Below are positions 9,249-18,793 of a stretch of 46,518 bases of DNA, one piece after another. Made by a program: the position numbers and the translations under genes. Under the pieces are notes generated by a model that worked only from the letters and a program-made list of their open reading frames with translations, searched no databases and was not told where the DNA came from. This DNA is from Planctomycetota bacterium (GTDB taxonomy: Bacteria > Planctomycetota > Planctomycetia > Planctomycetales > Planctomycetaceae): NCBI GenBank assembly GCA_027624335.1, contig JAQBWV010000018.1, positions 1 through 46,518 of the forward strand. Direction: 5' to 3'. How positions within the stretch are numbered: the stretch's first letter is position 1; every line of letters begins with the position of its first letter.

Positions 9249-10040
9249 TCATGCCAACGCGCCGAATGTACTGCCAGGCTCCGAGAAACTGAGAACCTGG
9301 TCCTGCGACCGCGAAGGAGTGAGTAGCTGTCCGAAGTCCAGTGAATCCCGCTTCTCAACCACCTTCACGGAATTGACTCCGCTGGCGATATTCCCAAGCA
9401 GCTTCCCAACAGCCTGCGAGTTCTTGCCGCCTGACAGCCCTGAGATTGTCACATTGAGAACGTTCGTCGCAGGTGCCTTCTCAGGCTCCTTCGAGCTGGC
9501 AGTCTTAAGAATTTCATCCAACCGACCACTAATCGCATCTACGCTGTCGGAAAGAGATGATGTCGCGTCAGCCTGCAGTCCCAGCTTTTCGCGCAGTGAA
9601 TCGATTGCCGATACGAGTTCATCGATTCGAGGGTCGCTGAATTGTCGCGTATCTTCTGTCTGTGAACTGCCTTCAATGATGAAACGATTGACGATTACCT
9701 GCCCGGAACCTGGCACGACTGAAGATGAATCGCTTTCGATCGTCGCTGGACTCGAATACTCAGGTGATGTCGCAGTGGTTTGTGTGAACTCAACGAACGT
9801 AGGAGTCACAGTCGCGGTGGGCCGACGGATTAACGGCGGCTGAGGCTGGACCTCTGTTGGGCGTGATGAGGAGCGATCAGAGTCAGCACTGATGGAATCC
9901 GTCGCCTGACTTGCCCTTGACGTGTGTGGGTGTTCTTTGTCCGGGGACGATCCGTCAGTGTTTAAGTCGTGTCCTGCAGAATGAACGGGTTTAATCTGGG
10001 AGTAACCGTACGCATGTCCGACGCCATTGATTGAACTCAA
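9249..10040 (-). CDS. Hypothetical Ser/Thr-rich protein with coiled-coil segment
   Basis: 263 residues, not recognised. I place the start at the TTG at 10040 because AAGGA lies about ten bases upstream and the N-terminus (MSSINGVGHAYGYSQIKPV) resembles those of many planctomycete hypotheticals. Residues 20-110 are Ser/Thr/Pro-rich and probably disordered. Residues about 130-185 form a helix with heptad-like spacing (IDELVSAIDSLREKLGL). The C-terminal part has LNVTISGLSGGKNSQAVGK and a short strand-rich end. There is no signal peptide or membrane segment. The plus-strand frame over the same region (9319-9843) has less plausible composition. Whether the gene is expressed is uncertain. Confidence 0.5.
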   Translation of the reverse strand: MSSINGVGHAYGYSQIKPVHSAGHDLNTDGSSPDKEHPHTSRASQATDSISADSDRSSSRPTEVQPQPPLIRRPTATVTPTFVEFTQTTATSPEYSSPATIESDSSSVVPGSGQVIVNRFIIEGSSQTEDTRQFSDPRIDELVSAIDSLREKLGLQADATSSLSDSVDAISGRLDEILKTASSKEPEKAPATNVLNVTISGLSGGKNSQAVGKLLGNIASGVNSVKVVEKRDSLDFGQLLTPSRSQDQVLSFSEPGSTFGALA

Positions 10041-10688
10041 GTTGTTTGTCCTTCAGGTGATGTGACTTTGAAACTGTAAACAGTGGGCCATTTGAAGACG
10101 GCGATGTTCCGCGGAGTTGACTCGTTTGACTGTCAACGGTTTTCCGCCGAGTTGTTTGCTTGACGCGAACACGCCAAACCTAGGCCAGGAAATCACTCAA
10201 ACAAGGTGGCAAATCCCTCCATTTCTGGAATTCAAGTTTGCTATCGAACTCTGGAATGGCTCACATCTCGTCAGCTTGCCTCTGGGAGTCGTTCAATCGA
10301 TCTTATATGGACGTTTCTGGAATTATTTAAACATAATCCCGCAATCTGATTCGAAGATGCTCCCAATCCTGACGTTTCTTTTTATGGCCGCGGAATTTAC
10401 TCGGCACCCACGGCAATCACCTCCGAGCACGTCAGCGCATCGCGACAGCAGTGGCCACGACTCATCGCTTGAGGTGAACCTGCTTTGCAGGAAGGTTTCG
10501 TCGAAGGTTGCCGTCAGATACTCAGTTCGACTGCCCGGATGGATCACCGAACGCAGCGGAAAAACCGGTGTTCCGCCGCAATTTCTTCTCTGGTACACCT
10601 CCAGCCAGGATGCGTCCACTGAGGCAGTTCTCAGAATTCCTGCACGTACAGGGACGAGTGTTTTCTGCAACGTTCAAGGAAGAACGAC
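10041..10688. other. Long intergenic region upstream of the alpha-2-macroglobulin gene
   Basis: 648 bases, locally more AT-rich (about 10180-10390) than the flanking genes. A frame on the plus strand (10117-10692) has no recognisable protein features and is not called. AAGGAAGA at 10677-10684 is the probable ribosome binding site for the gene at 10689. The rest shows nothing I can support. Confidence 0.5.
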
Positions 10689-13600
10689 ATGAGACGGATT
10701 CCATTACGGTTCAGTGTTCTGGCGTCGTGCCTGGTCGTGTTGAACCTGACAGGCCTGTTGTGGATTCGCCATGAGTTGATCACACGGAATGATCCCGAAA
10801 CCTCTCCGCTGCGAATCGTGGAAACTCTGCCGGCCGCAAACGCTGATGCTGCCGAGCGGTTGTCGATCATTTTCAACGAGGCGGCAGGCGAACCGGCCTT
10901 GCTGAATCAGCAGCTTGATCTAGCCGCTCCATTTGAAATCGAACCAAAGGTTCCAGGTCATTGGGAATGGACGACGGCCAGGCAACTGGACTACGTCCTG
11001 GCAGAGCCTCTTCCGGCGGGCAGGCATTTCGCAGTCGTCCCGGCCAGCGGGCTTGAGTCTCAACTTGGGCGAGTCGTGCAGGTGAGCGCGGAACTGGATT
11101 TTCAGACGGCTCCACTCGAGCTGACCGAGTGCCTGCTGGTTTCGGCTGACCGAAGCGATGTGACCTTCGAGCTACGATTCAACCAGCAGGTCGCACCGAC
11201 CGAACTCCTGAAGCAACTGACGATCGGAGACGCGACAGCAGTGGATTCGGAAGCGGGCGACTCCGTTGATGGCAACCAGGTCAATGGTCGTCGACAACGC
11301 AAGGTGAAGTGTCTGGTGAATGAGCCGGCGACGTCGCTCGTTTTGCGATGCACTCGACCGGGCGATGATCAGTTGCGGATCGAACTGGCGGAGACTCTTA
11401 CCGGCCACAAGGCAGAACGTTCACTCGGTAAGAAGATCATTCGCACCTTGCAGCTGAACCCGGTCTTCGCGTTTCTCCGCACCGAAGTGGAAGAACCCGG
11501 CTTCGACGGCCAGAGCCGCATCGATGTGTTCTTCTCGGCGGGACTATCGGCTGAACAGGAACTTCCGTCGCTGGAAGTTGCGCCGCCAGTCAAAGATCTG
11601 CGAGCGACGTTTTCGAGCCACTGGAATACGAACGGAAACATGTTGCGTCTATCCGGCACGTTCGAGTGCGGTCGCCAGTACCGTTTCACGTTACCAGCAA
11701 CGCTGCTGGCAATTGGTGGTAAGCCGCTGGGTGAGGATCATGAAGTCACGGTCCGGATTCCGGATCGTCGACCCCGCGTCAGCTTTCCGAACAGCAATGG
11801 AGTGTTGTCGCCTTACGGCAACCTTTCGTTGAGGCTCGACACGGTCAACGTTGGCGGTCTTCGCATCTCCGCCTCGAACGTTCACACCAACAATCTCGTC
11901 TCGCACCTGCAGGGCACGTGGGAGCGACGCACGTCGAGATCGCTGCCGACCAGAACGATTCGATTTGATCAGACAAAGAACGAAACGGTGTCCAGCACAC
12001 TGGAACTGAAGTCGCTGCTGGCTGGACCGTCCGGCCTGTTTCACGTTCGAGCGTCCGCGACGGATGAAGCGTGGGTGAGCGATTCCGCACTGGTCACGGT
12101 TACGGATCTTGGACTGACGTTGAAGCAATCGACGTCGGAACTGTTCGTCTGGGTGACTTCGCTGCGGAACGCGACACCGGTTGCCGGCGTGCGCGTGTCG
12201 AGCGTTTCTTTCACCAATCAGACGCTGGCCGTCACGACGACCGATGCCGACGGTCTGGCCAGATTGCACGTTGACCGAAAACACGCTGACGGAGAGCCCT
12301 GGGTCATCATCGCCGAGCAACCCGCGAACACGGAGTTGTCCGCAGACTCAGGCGACGCTGGCCAGCTATCTGCCGGACAGATTGCGTGGCTGCAGACGGA
12401 CGAGGCTCACTGGCTGGCGGATGATGTCAGCCTGTCGGGACGACCGCATCCGGAAGCCCTCGACGTGATGCTCTACCCGGATCGAGGCACCTATCGACCG
12501 GGCGATCTCATTCACCTGTCGGGAATCATTCGCGACGACCAGGGAAAAGTGCCGCCGACCTTTCCGATCGAAATTCACGTCACACGCCCAGACGGTCGCG
12601 AAACGGCATCAGAAATTGTCAAGCACACAGCGGACGACAGCGCCGTCGCGCAAGGCTTGTTCCACTTTGAATATCAGACGCCGATCGAAACCTGGACGGG
12701 CCCGTGGCGATTTCATGTGACGTTGCCGGGCTCGGATGACGAGATCGCCTCGGCTCATGTTTACGTCGAGGAGTTCATCCCGGTCCGCATCGAAGTTGAG
12801 GCTTCTCCGGCGAAGGAACTCTTCACAAACGGTGAACGGCCAGCGATCAACGTCGCTGCTCGCTATCTGTTCGGCACACCGGCCGCCGATCTTCACACGA
12901 CCGTCAGCGTCTTCCATAAGCCCGAGCGGTTTCAATCGAAGGCGTTTCCAATGTTCGTTTTTGGACCACGAAAACTAAACGGACGCAGTACCGCCAGCGA
13001 AGTCATCGCCCGGCTCGACGCCCTGGGGCATGCATCGATCGATCTGCCGCGCGCTCCCGACTCGCAGGGAACACCATGGCGAGCGAGCGTCAATGTCACG
13101 GTGACCGAAGAAGGCGGTCGATCCGTGTCGACAACTACCGGACTTCGGATCGACCAGCAGACTCAGCATGTCGGCATTCACCTGCCGGGCGGTCGCGTCG
13201 TTCCCGTTGAACAGGAACTGGTTGCTGAATGGACTCTGCGGACCCCGGACGATCAGACAGCCGACTTTGAAACCCTGTCGTTTGAACTGTTCCGAGTCGA
13301 ACATGAAAACGTCCTGTTGCGGGTCAATGGCCAGGCCGTCTGGGAGTCCCGCGAACGTACGTCGTCCGTCTGGGCAAAGACGATCGAGAGTTCATCGCCG
13401 TCGGTCGCCGAACAATCCGACGGAGCGGCAGGGACAATCGCACTGAAGTGTCCCGAACCTGGTTATTACCGGCTGATTGTCACATCGAAGTCCGGCAGTC
13501 TGACAGAGATCGATCTCACAGCCGTCGGATCCAACGGGCAGCATCTGACGCGGGCACTTGAACAACCCGAACGCGTCGACATTCAGTTTGACCGTGAGCA

Positions 13601-16223
13601 ATGCCGGCCGGGCGAGACTGTTAACGCCGTTGTCACCAGTCCCTTTCCTGGCCGGATGCTGCTGAGTCTGGAAGCCGACCGCGTGCTGTGGTCGACGGTC
13701 GCGGAACTCGAATCTACATCGACGATCGTCCCGATCGCCATCCCAGAGAACGTGCGAGGCGGATGTTTTCTTTCAGCGACCGTTCTGCGACCTGTTGATC
13801 CAGCGGCGAAAGAGTGGCTGCCTCATCGAGCACGCGGAATCGCTCGCGTGATGACCGACCACGCAGCAGAGAAACTGCCGGTCACGATCGACGCTGCACA
13901 GTTAGTGCAGCCGGCAACTGCGGTGACGGTCTCTGTGCAGACTCTTCCAGGAGCCATGGTCCAGTTGTGGGCTGTCGATCAAGGAATCCTCGCGACCACC
14001 GGGTTCAACAGTCCGAATCCGCACTCTCACTTTTACGCGGCGAGACGAAACGACGTGCTGTCGTCCGACGTCTTTTCAAACCTGTTGCCGGATCACGAAC
14101 AGCCATCTGACATCCACAGAATCGGCGGCGACGGCGGAGGGGATGATCCACTGCGTCGTAATCCAGTCGCCACAAAGCGACGGGATCCGGCGGTGATCTG
14201 GCAGAGTTTCCGGCAGGCGGATACCAACGGAAAACTGACGCTGAACGTGACACTGCCGCAGTTCACAGGCGAGCTGCGCTGGATGGCGGTTGCCGTGCAG
14301 AACGATCGTTACGGAGCGGCCGAATTCCCAATGACTGTCACTTCGCCACTACTCGTCGAAGTCGCGTGGCCTCGCTTCGCCGCTCCGGATGACGAGTTTC
14401 ATGTTCCCGCGCGAGTCTTCAACACGACCGACTCGCCCGTGACCGTTCGCGTCGACACGACTTTGACAGGTCCGCTCGAACTTGCCATCGGTGAACCGTC
14501 GCTGACCGTGCCTCCCGGCGAAAGCCGCGTCATCTGGCTGAAAGCAAAGTCCGGACAACCAGGCCTCGTCGAAGGCGCCGTCGTGGTCACTTCGCTGGAC
14601 GGCGACGATTCCACACGTCACGAAGCCCGCCGTCCGTTTGCACTGCCGGTTCGCCCGGCAACCCCGCTACAGACCGAGCGACACTTCGTCACGATCAAAC
14701 CCGGCGAACCGTTTCCGATCACACCAGCAGAAACCTTCCTGGCAGGCTCGACGCGCATGCGAATTTCACTTTCGTCCGAACCGGGACTCGATCTGAAGCC
14801 TGCACTCGACGACCTGCTGCAATACCCGTACGGCTGCGTCGAGCAGACGTCAAGCCAGATGCGGGCGCTGCTGGCCGCTGGCCGCTGGCTGAATTCAGAA
14901 GCGGGCGAGGACCGGCGACAGGAACTCGTCAATGCGATGCTCCAGTCAGGAGCCTCCAGACTGTGGAACATGCAGGGTGCCTTCGGTGGTCTCAGTTACT
15001 GGCCTGGGCAATCGGATGCTCATACATGGGGAAGTGCTTATGCCGCCGAAACTCTGCTCGACGCTCGCGATCGCGGCGTGTCAATCGATAACCGACTTCT
15101 GACCGGCCTGCAGAAGTTTCTTGATCAGACGCTGTCTCATGCGGGCAACGACATCAATACCAACACGCGTGCGGCCATCTGTCACGTGCTTTCGCGTCTC
15201 GATCGTCCTTCGGTCGGCTGGATGTCGGTACTGACAGAACGATTGAATGAACTGGACATGGATGGCCGAGCCCACCTGGCGATGGCATGGCTGCACGCCG
15301 GTCGTCGAGATCAGGCACGGGCAGCAATTCCCAACGACACCATCGATCTCGGCGAACACTCGTCGTACCAGGGTCGGTTCACGTCGCCGGTGGCTCAACG
15401 AGCTCGCCTGCTTTCCACTCTTGTCGAACTGGATCCACAGCACGAATGGATTCCACAACTCGTCAATAACCTGCACGCTGCGCGTTCCAACGGTGTGTGG
15501 CTGAGCACTCTGGACAACGCGCTGGCGCTGGAAGCTCTCGCTGCTCGCAAACAATCATCCGATTCAACCAGCTTCGAAGGCAAGGTCCAGGTTGGAAACC
15601 AGTCGCTCGACCTGAAACCCGGCGAGACGAAACACGTCACGCTGTCGAACATTGACGACTCGCCAGAGTTGATCGCTCACGGAACGGGAGAACTCTTTGC
15701 CGCGATCGAGACAACTGGACTGTCGAAGATTCTTCCGGAAGACAAGGATCGCCAGATTCAAGTGCGGCGGCGCTGGTCGACGCGCGATGGACACACGATC
15801 GATCCGCAGCACATCGCCGTCGGTGATCTGATTCTTGTCGAAGTCGAGTTGAAGTCGCTGGGCCGCACATCCATCGCCAGCGTCGCCGTCGTCGACGCTC
15901 TGCCGGGAGGCATGGAAGTCGAGAACCCACGACTGAGCACATCGGACCAGTCAGCCTCCACAGCGGACGCCGATCACGTACAGTTTCTCGACGATCGAAT
16001 CGTCGTCTTTGGAACGGCGACGCCACACGGTCAGAAGTTCCGCTACGCACTGCGAGCCGTCACCGACGGCGACTTCACGCTGCCGCCGATCCAGGCATCG
16101 TGCATGTACAACGAGTCAATCTCGTCGACTCACGGTGCAAACCGGGTCCGTGTTCGAGCATCCGGCCGCATCGAACCGGAGCGTCTGGCCGAGCAACCGG
16201 ACGCGATCGGAGCAACGAAGTGA
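10689..16223 (+). CDS. Bacterial alpha-2-macroglobulin (YfhM-like) with thioester
   Basis: 1844 residues. The N-terminus has a basic start and a hydrophobic segment (about 8-26), most likely a membrane anchor. The short stretch LASC at 11-14 fits a lipobox, but its hydrophobic region is too short to be sure. Macroglobulin beta-domains follow, including the conserved VMLYPDRGTYRPGD. The thioester motif is intact: YPYGCVEQTSSQ with Cys1383 and Gln1386. The alpha-helical toroid follows, and then a receptor-binding-like domain. In the family the thioester covalently traps attacking proteases in the periplasm. The next gene is PBP1C, overlapping by four bases; this pairing (yfhM-pbpC) is conserved in many bacteria and suggests that cell-wall repair is coupled to envelope defence. 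Confidence 0.93.
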   Translation: MRRIPLRFSVLASCLVVLNLTGLLWIRHELITRNDPETSPLRIVETLPAANADAAERLSIIFNEAAGEPALLNQQLDLAAPFEIEPKVPGHWEWTTARQLDYVLAEPLPAGRHFAVVPASGLESQLGRVVQVSAELDFQTAPLELTECLLVSADRSDVTFELRFNQQVAPTELLKQLTIGDATAVDSEAGDSVDGNQVNGRRQRKVKCLVNEPATSLVLRCTRPGDDQLRIELAETLTGHKAERSLGKKIIRTLQLNPVFAFLRTEVEEPGFDGQSRIDVFFSAGLSAEQELPSLEVAPPVKDLRATFSSHWNTNGNMLRLSGTFECGRQYRFTLPATLLAIGGKPLGEDHEVTVRIPDRRPRVSFPNSNGVLSPYGNLSLRLDTVNVGGLRISASNVHTNNLVSHLQGTWERRTSRSLPTRTIRFDQTKNETVSSTLELKSLLAGPSGLFHVRASATDEAWVSDSALVTVTDLGLTLKQSTSELFVWVTSLRNATPVAGVRVSSVSFTNQTLAVTTTDADGLARLHVDRKHADGEPWVIIAEQPANTELSADSGDAGQLSAGQIAWLQTDEAHWLADDVSLSGRPHPEALDVMLYPDRGTYRPGDLIHLSGIIRDDQGKVPPTFPIEIHVTRPDGRETASEIVKHTADDSAVAQGLFHFEYQTPIETWTGPWRFHVTLPGSDDEIASAHVYVEEFIPVRIEVEASPAKELFTNGERPAINVAARYLFGTPAADLHTTVSVFHKPERFQSKAFPMFVFGPRKLNGRSTASEVIARLDALGHASIDLPRAPDSQGTPWRASVNVTVTEEGGRSVSTTTGLRIDQQTQHVGIHLPGGRVVPVEQELVAEWTLRTPDDQTADFETLSFELFRVEHENVLLRVNGQAVWESRERTSSVWAKTIESSSPSVAEQSDGAAGTIALKCPEPGYYRLIVTSKSGSLTEIDLTAVGSNGQHLTRALEQPERVDIQFDREQCRPGETVNAVVTSPFPGRMLLSLEADRVLWSTVAELESTSTIVPIAIPENVRGGCFLSATVLRPVDPAAKEWLPHRARGIARVMTDHAAEKLPVTIDAAQLVQPATAVTVSVQTLPGAMVQLWAVDQGILATTGFNSPNPHSHFYAARRNDVLSSDVFSNLLPDHEQPSDIHRIGGDGGGDDPLRRNPVATKRRDPAVIWQSFRQADTNGKLTLNVTLPQFTGELRWMAVAVQNDRYGAAEFPMTVTSPLLVEVAWPRFAAPDDEFHVPARVFNTTDSPVTVRVDTTLTGPLELAIGEPSLTVPPGESRVIWLKAKSGQPGLVEGAVVVTSLDGDDSTRHEARRPFALPVRPATPLQTERHFVTIKPGEPFPITPAETFLAGSTRMRISLSSEPGLDLKPALDDLLQYPYGCVEQTSSQMRALLAAGRWLNSEAGEDRRQELVNAMLQSGASRLWNMQGAFGGLSYWPGQSDAHTWGSAYAAETLLDARDRGVSIDNRLLTGLQKFLDQTLSHAGNDINTNTRAAICHVLSRLDRPSVGWMSVLTERLNELDMDGRAHLAMAWLHAGRRDQARAAIPNDTIDLGEHSSYQGRFTSPVAQRARLLSTLVELDPQHEWIPQLVNNLHAARSNGVWLSTLDNALALEALAARKQSSDSTSFEGKVQVGNQSLDLKPGETKHVTLSNIDDSPELIAHGTGELFAAIETTGLSKILPEDKDRQIQVRRRWSTRDGHTIDPQHIAVGDLILVEVELKSLGRTSIASVAVVDALPGGMEVENPRLSTSDQSASTADADHVQFLDDRIVVFGTATPHGQKFRYALRAVTDGDFTLPPIQASCMYNESISSTHGANRVRVRASGRIEPERLAEQPDAIGATK

Positions 16224-18337
16224 GAAGTCTGACACCGCCCGCTTTCAATCCGGTACCTCAATCGTGTGCCACTGCAGGCCGGTTACGGCATACCGTCCGC
16301 CGGTGTGTGTTCTGTCTGGCGGCGTTGGCAGGCATTGCAGCCACTGTCGTCGCCATTGTACAGGCAGCGTTTCCGTTTCCGGTGCAGACACTCGAACGCT
16401 GGCCGGCAAGTCCTCGCGTCGAGGATCGAACCGGTCGCGTGTTGCTGCAACTCGTCGGCAACGATGAGCAATGGCGGTTTCCGATCCCGCTTGACGAAAT
16501 GTCACCGTGGATCGTGCAGGCCACGATCGCTGCCGAGGATGAACGATTCTACGAACACTCGGGAGTGGACACGACGGCATTGCTGCGTGCGGTGCTGCAG
16601 AATGTCCAGGCCGCAGACGTCGTCTCCGGAGCGTCCACAATCAGCATGCAGCTGTGCCGGATGGTGGATGATCGATCACGGACGCTGATCGCGAAGCTGA
16701 TCGAAACCTCGCGGGCATTCGAGATCGAACGTCGCTTCTCAAAGTCGGAAATCCTGGAGCACTACCTGAACATCGCTCCTTACGGTGGCAATGTGAGAGG
16801 CGTCGAAGCGGCCGCTCAACGTTACTTCCGAAAGAGCGCAACCGACCTGTCGCTTGGCGAAGCGGCGTTGATGGCGGGGCTTCCCAAGTCTCCCACGCGT
16901 TTTCGCCCGGATCGATTTCCCAAGGCAGCGCGAACACGGCAGGCGTACGTGCTGCGGCGCATGCGCGAGGTCGGCATGATTTCTGCCGAGCAGGAGCAGC
17001 TTGCAAAAAGCTGGCAGGTCGCGTGCTCTGCGGAATCCGACCCACAAGACAACACTTCGCGAACCGCAGGAATCCTTCGTCAGTCGGGCGCTCACGCTGC
17101 CTGGCTGGCGCTCCGGCGTCGACCCGAAGGCGGTCGCACGACAATCGACTCAATCTGTCAGACAACGGTCGAAGCGCTCGTCAATAATCACCTGGCAGAA
17201 CTCCCCGTCGGATCAGATATCGCCGTCGTGGCCATCGACATCGCGCGTTCTGAGATCGTCGCCCTGGTTGGTTCAGCAGACTTCGCGGGCCCGGTGGATG
17301 GCCAGGTGAACGGAGTGCTCGCTCGCCGCAGTCCAGGTTCGACGCTCAAACCGTTTCTCTACGCGACAGCCTTTGACGCGCGACGACTGGACGCCGAATC
17401 TGTGGTCCATGACACAGCGATCGAACGCGGTGGATGGAAACCGGACAACTTCGACCGGACGTTTCGAGGTCAAATGACCGTCGCCGATGCCCTGCGGGAA
17501 TCCCGTAATGTGCCGGCGATTCTGCTGCTGGAAGCGCTCGGAACCTCCCGCTGCGTCGGCGTGCTGGAGGCTGCTGGAGTTCGATTGCCGAAGAATGCCG
17601 AACAGCTCGGCGGCCTGGCGATCGCCGTCGGCGCTGTTGAGACATCGTTGCTCGACCTCACGAATGCCTACGCGACTTTGGGTCGCGAAGGTCGATCCGC
17701 GAAGCCGCGACTGTTTGACGACGAGATGCTCGAAGAACGAGTCGTGCTCAGCGAGTCTGCCTGCCGAACGGTGAACGCGATTCTCGCATCCACCGCGAGA
17801 GTGCCGCGTGGCTGTGAAGATGTTCCCTCCGGCCAACTGCCGTGGTTCATGTGGAAAACGGGAACGAGCTCCGGACGTCGCGATGCGTGGGCCGTCGGCC
17901 ACAACGGACGCTTCGCCATTGGTGTGTGGGTCGGCCGTTTCTCGGGAGCCGGTCACGAAGCCTTCGTCGGGCGCGAAGCTGCCGAGCCGCTGCTTGCCCG
18001 GCTCTTCACCATTCAACAGTTTCGAACGACTCAAGTACCGGAAACGCCGCCGCCGTTACTCGTGGATCGACCTTTGAAACTGATTCCGGATTCAATTGAT
18101 TTGTCACCAGCGATCGTGTCGCCAGCGGCCCGATCTGAGTGGCTATGTGCAGATGGTCACTCGGCGTTGATACCACTGGCAGTTCGAAATGCTGAGGAAG
18201 CCACTTTATTTCTCAACGGTCGTCCGGTGGCAGACGGTGCCAACAGCTTTGATCTGGAACCGGGTTCCTACGAACTTCGCTGTGTCAACGTTGAAGGCCA
18301 TTCTGTCGCCGTCAGCTTTTCTGTTGCCAGGAACTGA
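16220..18337 (+). CDS. pbpC: Penicillin-binding protein 1C (GT51 plus transpeptidase)
   Basis: 705 residues from a GTG at 16220, which overlaps the previous stop as GTGA; the open frame extends further upstream but inside the macroglobulin gene. A membrane anchor lies at about 27-52. The glycosyltransferase-51 domain shows AAEDERFYEHSG (Glu106), GASTISMQL and KSEILEHYLNIAPYGGN. The transpeptidase domain has all three penicillin-binding motifs: STLK at 374-377, SRN in ALRESRNVPA, and KTGTSSG starting at Lys546. The last ~85 residues match the C-terminal domain typical of PBP1C. It polymerises and cross-links peptidoglycan on the outer face of the inner membrane. The overlap implies translational coupling to the macroglobulin. 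Confidence 0.93.
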   Translation: MRSLTPPAFNPVPQSCATAGRLRHTVRRCVFCLAALAGIAATVVAIVQAAFPFPVQTLERWPASPRVEDRTGRVLLQLVGNDEQWRFPIPLDEMSPWIVQATIAAEDERFYEHSGVDTTALLRAVLQNVQAADVVSGASTISMQLCRMVDDRSRTLIAKLIETSRAFEIERRFSKSEILEHYLNIAPYGGNVRGVEAAAQRYFRKSATDLSLGEAALMAGLPKSPTRFRPDRFPKAARTRQAYVLRRMREVGMISAEQEQLAKSWQVACSAESDPQDNTSRTAGILRQSGAHAAWLALRRRPEGGRTTIDSICQTTVEALVNNHLAELPVGSDIAVVAIDIARSEIVALVGSADFAGPVDGQVNGVLARRSPGSTLKPFLYATAFDARRLDAESVVHDTAIERGGWKPDNFDRTFRGQMTVADALRESRNVPAILLLEALGTSRCVGVLEAAGVRLPKNAEQLGGLAIAVGAVETSLLDLTNAYATLGREGRSAKPRLFDDEMLEERVVLSESACRTVNAILASTARVPRGCEDVPSGQLPWFMWKTGTSSGRRDAWAVGHNGRFAIGVWVGRFSGAGHEAFVGREAAEPLLARLFTIQQFRTTQVPETPPPLLVDRPLKLIPDSIDLSPAIVSPAARSEWLCADGHSALIPLAVRNAEEATLFLNGRPVADGANSFDLEPGSYELRCVNVEGHSVAVSFSVARN

Positions 18338-18793
18338 GAAACCGTTTCATCGCCACCGCACATCGAAATCGATAAGTGAGTCTCTGGTGAATCGAAGATA
18401 CCGGTTTGCGTTGCCGGTGCCGCATAAGGAATTACACGCCTTGCGATTACGGTGAGCGATGCGTCGACGAGTTTATTAGAACGGCTTGAAGAACAGATTA
18501 GAGCGATCGCACACAGTGCGCGAAATCGCTCACTCGTGGGAAAAATCGTCCATGGGTGAACGGATCAGCCGACATTCTGAGTATTCTAATTCCCAACAGG
18601 TTAGAGTGCTGCATCTCTCGTTCCGTGGTGATCCCTTCAAGACACTCAAGGCCACGGTTCGGCATAATGATTGCGGTCGCGGCCAGAGCTGAGCATTCAG
18701 AGTCCAGAGCATGTGCTCGCGACCCGACACGCTCAATGCCCTGCCCCTGGGCACTCAACGCTCGTCTGTGGACTCCTCGTAAGGAACACGCTG
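18338..18793. other. Intergenic region upstream of cusB
   Basis: 456 bases without a convincing gene. It contains an imperfect hairpin at 18501-18531 and probably the promoter of the metal efflux operon. Around 18690-18770 there are short segments (AGAGTCCAGAG, GGGCACTCAACGCTCG, TGGACTCC) that loosely resemble the repeat family found in the cus operon. They may be a decayed copy, but I cannot show it. Confidence 0.4.
18501..18531. other. Hairpin GAGCGAT/ATCGCTC with inner CGCAC/GTGCG
   Basis: Seven base pairs, then five more, around a 3-base loop, with a 4-base bulge on the 3' side (18521-18524). It lies about 260 bases upstream of cusB. There is no T-run. It could be an operator or a structured leader; its role is unknown. 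Confidence 0.35.

Noticed and set aside
9319-9843. 174-codon plus-strand frame opposite the hypothetical protein
   Set aside because: The minus-strand frame is longer, has a ribosome binding site, and has more protein-like composition.
10117-10692. 191-codon plus-strand frame before the macroglobulin gene
   Set aside because: Composition and codon use are unlike the neighbouring genes, no motif is visible, and it overlaps the real start at 10689.
10719-10733. Lipobox LASC making the macroglobulin a lipoprotein
   Set aside because: The hydrophobic stretch before the Cys is too short and continues well past it, which fits a membrane anchor better.
18486-18692. 68-codon plus-strand frame upstream of cusB
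   Set aside because: Non-standard start, no ribosome binding site, and composition is not protein-like; it covers the hairpin at 18501.
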